This document shows, piece after piece, positions 5,704 to 12,598 of a DNA stretch of 14,590 bases. Made by a program: the position numbers and the translations under genes. Origin of the DNA: CAZUZD01 sp964624465 (GTDB taxonomy: Bacteria > Planctomycetota > Planctomycetia > Isosphaerales > Isosphaeraceae); the NCBI GenBank assembly GCA_964624465.1, contig CAZUZD010000145.1, forward strand, positions 1 to 14,590, given 5' to 3'. The notes below the pieces were generated by a model. That model was given only the letters and a program-made list of their open reading frames with translations, was not told where the DNA came from and ran no database searches. How positions within the stretch are numbered: position 1 is the stretch's first letter; the number at the start of each line of letters is the position of its first letter.

Positions 5704-6022
5704 GGCGATGTTCCCCAATCCTTGGGATAGCGCAAACGGGCCGGGGGGGCCCTCCTGCCCCTAACCCCTCTTCGGCGCCAAGACCGCGCCGGACCACGTT
5801 TGGGACCGATCGCCCCGCCCGAAAACTCGCGGCGGGCTCGACCGTTACGCGGTGATTTCTATCGAACCGGAAGGGCCGTTGGAGTGAGAAAAACCGGAAC
5901 CACCGGCGCCGAATCCCGCCCGGACTGGAACACCCGACCACACCCGCGCCTCGACGGCCCCCCCCTTCGCCGCGATAATTCGCCCAGCGAGCTGCCCGGA
6001 ACCGCCCCACCTGAGCCCCCCG
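5704..6022. other. Divergent control region between the 201-aa gene and the pdxA group
   Basis: About 320 bases between genes on opposite strands, with no gene supported. The plus-strand promoter candidate (5951-5979) is listed separately; no good minus-strand promoter was found. It contains GGGCC/GGCCC (5738-5752), a CCCAA/TTGGG stem (5714-5726) covering the ribosome site of the 201-aa gene, and the 8-base direct repeat AACCGGAA at 5865-5872 and 5892-5899. Confidence 0.5.
5951..5979 (+). promoter_or_regulatory. Promoter candidate for the small lipoprotein-pdxA unit
   Basis: TCGACG (5951-5956), a 17-base spacer and GATAAT (5974-5979) match the sigma70 hexamers at four and five of six positions. 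Transcription would start near 5986, about 37 bases before the 51-aa lipoprotein and 240 before pdxA. Confidence 0.5.
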
Positions 6023-6178
6023 ATGCCACGACCGCTGGCCTGCCTCCTGCTGGTCCTCCTGAGCCTGGCCTCCGGCTGCGGGCCTGCCCCACGGGGAGCC
6101 CGCGAGGTGCCCCCCGACCCCCCGGCGGCCGGCCCCGAGGCCCCCGCCGGCCCGACCCAGACCATCCCCATGCATTGA
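6023..6178 (+). CDS. Small lipoprotein, 51 aa
   Basis: A 51-aa product read from ATG 6023 to TGA 6178, below the size many gene finders keep. MPRP is followed by a run of Leu, Ala and Val and the lipobox LASGC (Cys19), and then a proline-, alanine- and glycine-rich tail (21-51) with no fold apparent. The signal peptide is textbook, with charge, core and lipobox in place, which is hard to explain by chance. There is no clear Shine-Dalgarno. It lies 37 bases after a predicted start of transcription and 46 bases before pdxA, so the two are probably on one transcript. Small planctomycete lipoproteins with Pro-rich tails are common in style, and no function can be given. Confidence 0.62.
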   Translation: MPRPLACLLLVLLSLASGCGPAPRGAREVPPDPPAAGPEAPAGPTQTIPMH

Positions 6179-6224
6179 GCCATGCTGCGGCCTGGCCCGG
6201 CCGGCCCCTGGAGTCTGACCCATC

Positions 6225-7274
6225 GTGAGTGCGGACGACCGTCCCCTGATCGCCCTGACCATGGGCGACGTCGCCGGCATCGGACCCGAGGTGATCGCCC
6301 GCGCCTGGGGTGAGTCACCGCTGCGGTCCCTGGCCAGGCCCCTGGTCGTCGGCGACCCCGACGTGCTCCAGCGGGCGGTGCAGCTCGTCCGGAGCCCGGC
6401 CCGGGTGCAGCGGGTCGAGCACCCGGAGGCTGCCGACCCGACCGCGCACCAGATCCCCTGCCTGGACCCGGCCCGACTCGCGCTGGCCAGCGTTCCGACG
6501 GGGGTTGTCGATGCCAGGGCCGGCCGCGGCTCCTACAAATTCCTCGTGGCGGCGATCGACCTGGCCCTCGCCGGGCGGGTTGATGGGATCTGCACCCTGC
6601 CGCTGAACAAGGAATCGCTGCGCGCCGGCGGGGTCGCCCACCCCGGCCACACCGAGATCCTCGCCGAGCGTTGTGGCGCCCTCGATCACGCGATGATGCT
6701 GTACCTGAGCCCGCCCCTGGCCCAGGGCCCGGCCGGGCTCGGGGTGGTGCATGCCACCCTGCACGTTCCGCTCCGGCAGGTCTTCGAACTGCTCACCCGG
6801 GCCCGGGTCCTCGAGACGATCGGCCTGGCCGATCGCGCCCTGCGACCCCTGACGGGTGGACGGGGCCCCCGCATCGGTGTGGCCGGCCTGAATCCCCACG
6901 CCGGCGAGAATGGTCTGTTCGGATCCGAGGAGCGCGAGACGATCGAACCCGCCGTCCGCTCCGCTCGGGCCGCTGGCCTCGATGCCCACGGCCCGATCCC
7001 CGCCGATACCCTGTTCCGTCGTGCCGTCGACGGCGAGTTCGACGCCGTGGTCGCCATGTACCACGATCAGGGCCACTGCGCCCTCAAGACGCTCGCCTTC
7101 GACCGCGCCGTGAACGTGACCCTGGGCCTCCCGATCGTCCGGACCAGCGTCGCGCACGGCACCGCATTCGACATCGCCTGGCAGGGCCGAGCCGAGACCG
7201 CCAGCCTCATCGAGGCGGTCCGCGTCGCCGCCCGACTCGTCGCCGGCCGACGCCCACAGACCCACCTCGCCTGA
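6225..7274 (+). CDS. pdxA: PdxA-family 4-hydroxythreonine-4-phosphate dehydrogenase
   Basis: A 349-aa cytoplasmic metal- and NAD-dependent dehydrogenase of family length. In pyridoxal phosphate synthesis PdxA oxidises 4-phosphohydroxy-threonine. Visible motifs are GDVAGIGPE (15-23; usually GDPAGIGPE), PGHTE (140-144), the metal-ligand histidines His180 (ATLHVPL), His225 (GLNPHAGE) and His280 (AMYHDQGH), PADTLF (259-264), Lys288, and RTSVAHGTAFDIAWQG (306-321). In typical PdxA the last motif reads SVDHGTA.DIAG, so Asp-to-Ala at 310 and Gly-to-Trp at 319 are departures. PdxA2-type 4-phospho-D-threonate/D-erythronate dehydrogenases are therefore an alternative. However, no DUF1537 kinase partner is in the window, and no pdxJ either. 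The start is GTG 6225 with TGGAG about 11 bases upstream. Confidence 0.88.
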   Translation: MSADDRPLIALTMGDVAGIGPEVIARAWGESPLRSLARPLVVGDPDVLQRAVQLVRSPARVQRVEHPEAADPTAHQIPCLDPARLALASVPTGVVDARAGRGSYKFLVAAIDLALAGRVDGICTLPLNKESLRAGGVAHPGHTEILAERCGALDHAMMLYLSPPLAQGPAGLGVVHATLHVPLRQVFELLTRARVLETIGLADRALRPLTGGRGPRIGVAGLNPHAGENGLFGSEERETIEPAVRSARAAGLDAHGPIPADTLFRRAVDGEFDAVVAMYHDQGHCALKTLAFDRAVNVTLGLPIVRTSVAHGTAFDIAWQGRAETASLIEAVRVAARLVAGRRPQTHLA

Positions 7275-7377
7275 CCGCGCCGCGGACCGTCGCCAGGGCG
7301 CGATCCGGATGGATCCCGAGGTGTCGCCGGCCGCCGGAACGCCCCCGCGCGACTTGAGTCCATCGCGGAACGATCTC

Positions 7378-7405
7378 TTGACTCGTTCGCCTCAGACGCT
7401 AAATT
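7378..7405 (+). promoter_or_regulatory. Promoter candidate for the DUF3365 haem protein
   Basis: TTGACT (7378-7383), a 16-base spacer and TAAATT (7400-7405) lie in an AT-richer island of the otherwise GC-rich gap. The -35 matches five of six and the -10 four of six. It would give a leader of about 50 bases before ATG 7465 and makes the gene independent of pdxA. Confidence 0.5.
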
Positions 7406-7464
7406 GGACACGTCGATCCAATTACTGGCCGGCCGATCCGGGTCGGCAATCGGGAGGCGTGATC

Positions 7465-8019
7465 ATGGCGCGGTGGACTGGGCGGGGCGTGGCGGGCGGG
7501 CTGGGGGTGATCGGTGTGGCGGGTCTGCTGGCCGTCGGGGTCGGGGGCGGGCTCGGGCTCGCACCGGGGTCGGGGCACGGGTCGGAAGTGGCGATCCCCG
7601 ACGAGGCCGAGCAGGCGGCGCTGGAGCGGACCCGGGCGCAGGCGAAGATGCTCGACGACCTGCTCAAGGTGGCGGTCGTGGACGTCACGAACCGCTACGA
7701 CGGTCCGCCGGCGATCAGGGTCGCGAAGACCATCTTCGCGGCGGCACAGGATAAGTCGTACTTCAAGGCCAAGCTGCTCGATGCCACGGGCTCGCCCCTG
7801 AACGAGGCCAACACGCCCCAGGACCCGTTCGAGAAGCGGGCGGCCAAGGCGATGACCGAGGGGAAGACGTACTTCGAGGAAGTCGTCGGCAGCGGATCGG
7901 ACCGGACCCTCCGCGTCGCGACCGTGGTCCCGGCCGTGGTCGAGAAGTGCGCCAGGTGCCACGGGGTCAAGCAGGGGGACCTGCTCGGATTCCTGAGCTA
8001 CGAGCTGCCGGTGAAGTGA
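7465..8019 (+). CDS. Secreted Tll0287-like (DUF3365) mono-haem c-type protein
   Basis: A 184-aa exported protein. Residues 1 to about 36 are a signal peptide or anchor (MARWTGR, then a Gly/Val/Leu-rich core). Residues about 45-75 form a charged helix, and about 80-184 a Tll0287-like domain with ANTPQDPFEKRA (115-126), LRVATVVP (149-156) and one haem-attachment site C162-A-R-C165-H166. The arrangement, with CxxCH close to the C-terminus after a LR.A.VVP strand, is typical of DUF3365 proteins, thought to be redox- or gas-sensing haem domains. Here it stands alone without kinase or cyclase, so it may be a periplasmic cytochrome. ATG 7465 is chosen for GGGAGG seven bases upstream and for the signal peptide; the longer frame from 7309 would hide it. 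A good promoter candidate precedes it. Confidence 0.85.
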   Translation: MARWTGRGVAGGLGVIGVAGLLAVGVGGGLGLAPGSGHGSEVAIPDEAEQAALERTRAQAKMLDDLLKVAVVDVTNRYDGPPAIRVAKTIFAAAQDKSYFKAKLLDATGSPLNEANTPQDPFEKRAAKAMTEGKTYFEEVVGSGSDRTLRVATVVPAVVEKCARCHGVKQGDLLGFLSYELPVK

Positions 8020-8097
8020 TTCCCGACCGGATCCCGCCTCGTGCTGACGCGGAGGAGCCGGGCGACCCCACCGGGGTGGTCGTCCGGTTCCCTGGAC

Positions 8098-10734
8098 TCA
8101 CGAGGCGAATGGGTCCCGCGCCGGCTGCATGGCCTCGATGCCAGCCCCCCAGGTGAACCGGTGCAGGCCGCGAGCCCAGCGCGACTGGACCATGAGTCCG
8201 CTGGTGCGGCTCAGGCTCAGGGTGGAGGCCACGACGATGACAACGGCCACCAGCAGGAGCCACCAGGGCCAGCGGGCTGGCCAGTCCGACGCACCGTGCA
8301 GGTCGCCGCGGGCGGAACTGGGCCAGACCTGCCGTGAGCCGCACAGTCCCACTCCGCACAGCAGCGCGGCGAGCGAGAGGATCAGACCGGTCCGGAACCC
8401 GACCGGCTCATACGAGAAGACGACCGTGTGGGTGCCGGCGGGGACGGAGACCGCGCGGAAGGCCACCTGCGCCGGCCGGACCGGGGCGGCCCGGCCATCG
8501 ACCGTGGCGGTCCAGCCCGGATCGTAGCTGTCGGCCAGGAAGACGTAACCGGGCGTCTGAGCCTCGACAGTCAGCTCCACCCGCTCGGGAACTTCGTGCA
8601 CGATGCGCACCGTGCCCGAGGCCGTGGCACCGGTGGGCAAGGGACGGTCGGGATCTTCGACCACCAGGATATCGCGAGCGTCGCCCCCCTGCTGGAGCAG
8701 CGCCCGAGCCGCGGCGCGTTCGCCATCGGCATAGATGGGTCGGCCCAGGAACCGGGCCCGTGGCAGGGCCTGGTCGTTCGTGTGGATGTACGCCCCGCCG
8801 GCCTTCACGTACGGCCCCAGTCGGTCACGGCTCGGGGTCGAGGACAGGATGTGGCTGAGTCCCTCGATGTCGAAGCGAGCCCGGCGGTAGCCCTGGACCG
8901 CCTCCGGGGTGGGATCGTCGGCCACGCGCGGCCGCGCGCCACCAGGTCGGGAGGGGTCGAGGTCGTTGCCCGCATCGGTGAACCGGAGCCGGCGGGTGGG
9001 GATGATCGGGGTCTCGCCGGCGGTCGAGCGCAGGCCCCAGACCGGGGCGAGGCTCCAGGCGATCGTCTCGCGGGCGCGGAAGAAGTCGATCGGGTGCGAG
9101 GCATAGCCCGGCTCGCCCGAGGCGACCGTGTTCTCACCGAAGATCCGGCCGACCGCCGGTTGCGATTTCAACCAGGTGGCCGACGCCGGCGGTTCGGTCC
9201 AGAAGCGCGGGTCGACCGTCGGCACGTCCGACCAGTGGGCCCCCAGCAGATCGGCCATGGCCAGCGCCGGCAGGATCAGGGCCCCGGCGGCCCGGCGTCG
9301 AGGCAGGGCGCTGCGGGCGGCGGTCAGAGCCACCATGATCGCGGCGACGGTCAGGAGCGTGGTCCGCCCCAGCCCGATCAGGGCCTCGCGCGTAAGCCAG
9401 CGGTTCCGGTCGAGGTGGTTGGGGAGCGTCCAGCGTGATGTGCCCGACCACGCCGGCTGATATGCGACCAGCAGCAGAGGGACCGAGGCGGCGATCAGGA
9501 GGCCGATGAAGACCAGGGCCCCCCGGAGTGCGACCGGCCCCGGCCGGGCCAGGCGATCGACGCCCACCGCCGCCAGCGCGGCTGCGGCCAGCGTGAGCCA
9601 GAGATGGTACCGCACCGGGACCCGGCCGCTCCCGACCAGCGGCACGCGATGCATGCCGTCCATCAGGAACGTGAATTTGCCGAGCATCAGCAGCAGGCCC
9701 ACGGTTCCCAGCACCAGCCAGCCGCCGACCCAGCGGTCGCGGCAGGCACCGGCGCCCACGGCGGCGAGCAGCAGGCCGACAACCCCGAGATACACGTTCA
9801 TCTCGTGGTAGGGGTAGAAGCCGTCCATCCAGTCGGTGTCGCGGGCCCGGGTACCGTAGGCCTCGCGAATCAGGAACGTGGGCAGTAGCTCCGGATGCCA
9901 GGAGCCGTAGGTCATGTCTTCCCAGGAGAGGCCGCCGGCGCGCGGGGAGCGGTCGATGAGCTCCTTCGACGGCAGCCACTGCACGGCCGCCAGCGCGACC
10001 CCGAGCACCCCGAGCCCCAGCGTCGTCCCGAGCACGAACGCCCGGCGCTCCCGGCCGGATTCGACCGCGACGCGATGGAGGCCGTAGACCCCGACGGCCT
10101 GCCCGGTCAGGATCGCGTCCTGGAGGTGGCCGGCGAAGACCTGGCAGGCCAGCGCCAGCCCCCCCGGCAGCAGCGGCCAGAGCCGGCCGCGGTCCCAGGC
10201 AACCTCGAGCGCCCAGAAGACCAGCGGCACGCTGGGCAGGGCGTTGATCATGCTCGTGTGGATCAGGTGCGCCCAGGTGAAGCCGCCGAGCGCGAAGACC
10301 GTGGCCCCGGTGATCGCGCCGGCCGGCCCGACGTGGCGCCTCAGCCAGCCGTACGTCCCCAGCCCGGCCAGCCAGACCGACAGGACCGTGTCGAGGTTGA
10401 ACGCCTTCCAGGTCGCCATCCAGGGGTACAGCAGGTACTTCAGCGGGTGCAGGTAACCCGCCTGGCTCTCGCTGTACAAGGGGTGGCCGCAATACAGGCC
10501 GGGAATCCAGCGCGAGAACCGGCCGGCGCGCAGCTCGTCGGCGAGGAACGCGCGATAGGGGTAATTCAGCTCGGTGACGTCGAAGTAGAACAGGGCGCCC
10601 CGGAACCCGACCACGTCGGCGAAGAACGCAGCCAGGACGAGGCTCCACACGACGAGTACCAGCGCGTCGACGCGTCCCCAGCGGGGCGGGGCGGGCGACC
10701 AGTTCGGTTCGGACGGGGTCACGTGGCTCGGCAC
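8098..10734 (-). CDS. YfhO-family GT-C-type multi-pass membrane protein
   Basis: A polytopic inner-membrane protein of about 878 aa, the length expected for YfhO. It begins with a membrane segment at about 22-40. An extracytoplasmic loop with an acidic pair (FYFDVTELNYPYRAF, about 49-63) occupies the place of the GT-C catalytic Asp/Glu. About ten more hydrophobic segments follow to about residue 490. A soluble domain (about 520-780) ends in the YfhO-type PGYVFLADSYDPGWTATVDG, and two terminal membrane segments close the protein. YfhO proteins are linked to glycosylating cell-envelope polymers from lipid-linked sugars outside the membrane; the acceptor here is unknown. GTG 10740 is also possible, but GAGGAAG abuts it, while GTG 10734 has that site at normal distance. 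It lies 43 bases after the 557-aa gene, so the two are probably one transcript. Confidence 0.88.
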   Translation of the reverse strand: MPSHVTPSEPNWSPAPPRWGRVDALVLVVWSLVLAAFFADVVGFRGALFYFDVTELNYPYRAFLADELRAGRFSRWIPGLYCGHPLYSESQAGYLHPLKYLLYPWMATWKAFNLDTVLSVWLAGLGTYGWLRRHVGPAGAITGATVFALGGFTWAHLIHTSMINALPSVPLVFWALEVAWDRGRLWPLLPGGLALACQVFAGHLQDAILTGQAVGVYGLHRVAVESGRERRAFVLGTTLGLGVLGVALAAVQWLPSKELIDRSPRAGGLSWEDMTYGSWHPELLPTFLIREAYGTRARDTDWMDGFYPYHEMNVYLGVVGLLLAAVGAGACRDRWVGGWLVLGTVGLLLMLGKFTFLMDGMHRVPLVGSGRVPVRYHLWLTLAAAALAAVGVDRLARPGPVALRGALVFIGLLIAASVPLLLVAYQPAWSGTSRWTLPNHLDRNRWLTREALIGLGRTTLLTVAAIMVALTAARSALPRRRAAGALILPALAMADLLGAHWSDVPTVDPRFWTEPPASATWLKSQPAVGRIFGENTVASGEPGYASHPIDFFRARETIAWSLAPVWGLRSTAGETPIIPTRRLRFTDAGNDLDPSRPGGARPRVADDPTPEAVQGYRRARFDIEGLSHILSSTPSRDRLGPYVKAGGAYIHTNDQALPRARFLGRPIYADGERAAARALLQQGGDARDILVVEDPDRPLPTGATASGTVRIVHEVPERVELTVEAQTPGYVFLADSYDPGWTATVDGRAAPVRPAQVAFRAVSVPAGTHTVVFSYEPVGFRTGLILSLAALLCGVGLCGSRQVWPSSARGDLHGASDWPARWPWWLLLVAVVIVVASTLSLSRTSGLMVQSRWARGLHRFTWGAGIEAMQPARDPFAS

Positions 10735-10777
10735 CGGCACCTTCCTCGGTCGCGTCGCGGCCAGTCCAGATCGGGGC

Positions 10778-12451
10778 TCACTTCGGCGCGGGGGGCCAGT
10801 CGATCACCCAGCCGCTGCGCCAGTCGTCGACGACCGTCGCGCCCTCGCGGAGCGCCTGCTCCCGGTTGAACAGGCCGGGGCCCAGCCGCAAGCCCTGGTC
10901 GGCCGGGTCGGAGCGGCCGAGCAGCCAGCGCGGGCGCCCGCCCGGGAAGGTGTGTGACACCTCGGGGTAACGGTCAGGATACCCGGCATAGGGCACCCCG
11001 CGCACCCGACCGCCGGTGAGGAACGCGAGCCGGTACACGTCCCAGTAGCCGCCGTAGATCGCGTCGACCTCCGGGTGCGCCGCCAGCCAGTCGAGGGCAC
11101 GGTCGGGTACCTCGACGCGCACCGGCCACCCGGTGGCATCGAGCCAGCCGAACCCACGGTACCACCGCACCGTGTCCGCGGTCATGAGCCCCGCCAGCGC
11201 CAGGCTCAGCAGCCCGGCGGCCAGCCCGCCGCCGGAGCCCCGGCGCGCCAGGCCGGCCATCAGCAGCCCGAAGCCGGCGGCCCAGGGCACGAGCAGGAGC
11301 ACCAGGTACCGGTAATTGTCCGAGTTGTAGATGTTCAGGTTCAGCACGAACATGGCGAGCACGGCCAGCGACGAGGCGATCAGACCCGTGCGGACCGCCT
11401 CGCGCGCCCGATCCTCGGCGTGGAAGCGTGAGACCAGCAGGGCTGGCACGGCCAGGGCCGCCAGCGTCAGCGCCAGGACGGTGGTCGCGACGGGGATCGC
11501 GCCGGAATCGGGGCGATCGTCGCGGGCCGGCTGTCCGCCCAGCTCCTCGGGGCCGGGCTCCGACTGGAAGCCCGGCAGCCGGTGACCGGCCAGGAGGCGC
11601 GGCAGGCAGTCGAGTGCCAGCAGCCAGGCGTGCTGTGTGGCCAGCTGCCGGGCGCGTGGCCAGTTCTCGCGGCCGGTCCGGGGATCGGTCAGGATGGTCG
11701 AGAACTGGGTCTCGTAGGCGTCGTACGGATCGGCCCAGCGGCCCGCGAGGTGCGGCAGCCAGCCGACGGCCAGCGCGATCAACAGCACGGCGACGGCGGC
11801 CAGGCGACTCCCGAGCGGGCTGCGATCAAGCCACACGGCGGCCAGGGCGGCCGGGATCAGCCCGACCAGGGAAAAGAGCATCATCTGGTCGGCCCAGAGC
11901 CCGAGCCCGCACGCCAGCCCGAGCACCGCCGCACGACCGGCCGAGACCCGGCTCACGAACCCGTGCAGCAGCAGGAACGCTCCGGCATGCCAGGCGGCTG
12001 CCAGCAGGTGCCCGCCGGTGATCCGGCCCGAGAGCCAGACGGTGCCAATGGAGGCGAAAGCCAGGGGCACCAGCGACCAGGAGGCCGGACCGGGACCGAA
12101 CGTGCGCCAGACCAGCCCGAACGTGAGGCCGGCCAGGAGCAGGTAGGCGACCACCCCGCCGCTGACGAGGGCCTCGGGCGTCGGTCCCCAGATCAGGCCC
12201 TGGAGCAGCGAAAGGCCGACCATGGCGGTGCCGATGTGGGGCGTTCCCGGGTAGTGCCAGCGGAACTCGCCCCGGGTCGCCTCGACCAGCGTCAGGCCGT
12301 CGACGGCCAGGTCGCTGTCGAGGTGATGCCGGCTGTTGAGGACGAGCGGCCAGCGGACAACGCCGATCCAGACCAGGGCCAGCGCCAGCAGGAGCCAGGG
12401 CCAGCGGCGGCCGAGGGCGGACGCTGGCGGTGGGGGGACGCGGTCACTCAC
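10778..12451 (-). CDS. Polytopic GT-C-like membrane protein, 557 aa
   Basis: A 557-aa inner-membrane protein. The first membrane segment is at about 17-36, and the loop after it carries LDSDLAVDG (44-52), whose D45/D47 pair sits where GT-C glycosyltransferases keep their catalytic acid. About nine further hydrophobic stretches follow up to about residue 430. A soluble C-terminal domain of about 120 residues ends it. The layout suggests a lipid-phosphate-sugar-dependent glycosyltransferase (PMT/ArnT-like superfamily), but no family-specific motif was recognised. The start is GTG 12451 with GGAG about 11 bases upstream. It is followed after 43 bases by the YfhO gene, and separated from the radical SAM gene by a 147-base gap with a hairpin. 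Its partner suggests a role in decorating an envelope glycan. Confidence 0.8.
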   Translation of the reverse strand: MSDRVPPPPASALGRRWPWLLLALALVWIGVVRWPLVLNSRHHLDSDLAVDGLTLVEATRGEFRWHYPGTPHIGTAMVGLSLLQGLIWGPTPEALVSGGVVAYLLLAGLTFGLVWRTFGPGPASWSLVPLAFASIGTVWLSGRITGGHLLAAAWHAGAFLLLHGFVSRVSAGRAAVLGLACGLGLWADQMMLFSLVGLIPAALAAVWLDRSPLGSRLAAVAVLLIALAVGWLPHLAGRWADPYDAYETQFSTILTDPRTGRENWPRARQLATQHAWLLALDCLPRLLAGHRLPGFQSEPGPEELGGQPARDDRPDSGAIPVATTVLALTLAALAVPALLVSRFHAEDRAREAVRTGLIASSLAVLAMFVLNLNIYNSDNYRYLVLLLVPWAAGFGLLMAGLARRGSGGGLAAGLLSLALAGLMTADTVRWYRGFGWLDATGWPVRVEVPDRALDWLAAHPEVDAIYGGYWDVYRLAFLTGGRVRGVPYAGYPDRYPEVSHTFPGGRPRWLLGRSDPADQGLRLGPGLFNREQALREGATVVDDWRSGWVIDWPPAPK

Positions 12452-12536
12452 GGTCGCTGGACTCCGCGGGCCGGACCCATCGTGGGACGCCGGGAGTGGG
12501 TCCGGGCGCGGCCGGCCCCGGCGCCGGCGGTCAAGG

Positions 12537-12582
12537 CCGATCGGGGGCCCTGGTGAGCGGTCCCGGTCGGCCCCTCGATCGG
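12537..12582 (-). terminator. Strong bulged hairpin after the radical SAM gene
   Basis: CCGATCG-GGGGCC (12537-12549) pairs with GGCCCC-T-CGATCGG (12569-12582): 13 bp interrupted by a single-base bulge (12575), with a 19-base loop. It starts 16 bases after the stop of the radical SAM gene. Only CCTTG follows, so there is no real U-tract. Presumed terminator, which would separate that gene from the membrane-protein pair. Confidence 0.55.
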
Positions 12583-12598
12583 ATCAGTCGACGCCGGA

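Noticed and set aside
8065..8077. ACCCC-ACC-GGGGT hairpin between convergent genes as a bidirectional terminator
   Set aside because: Only five base pairs, with competing alternative pairings and no T-run on either strand. It is in the right place but too weak to call.
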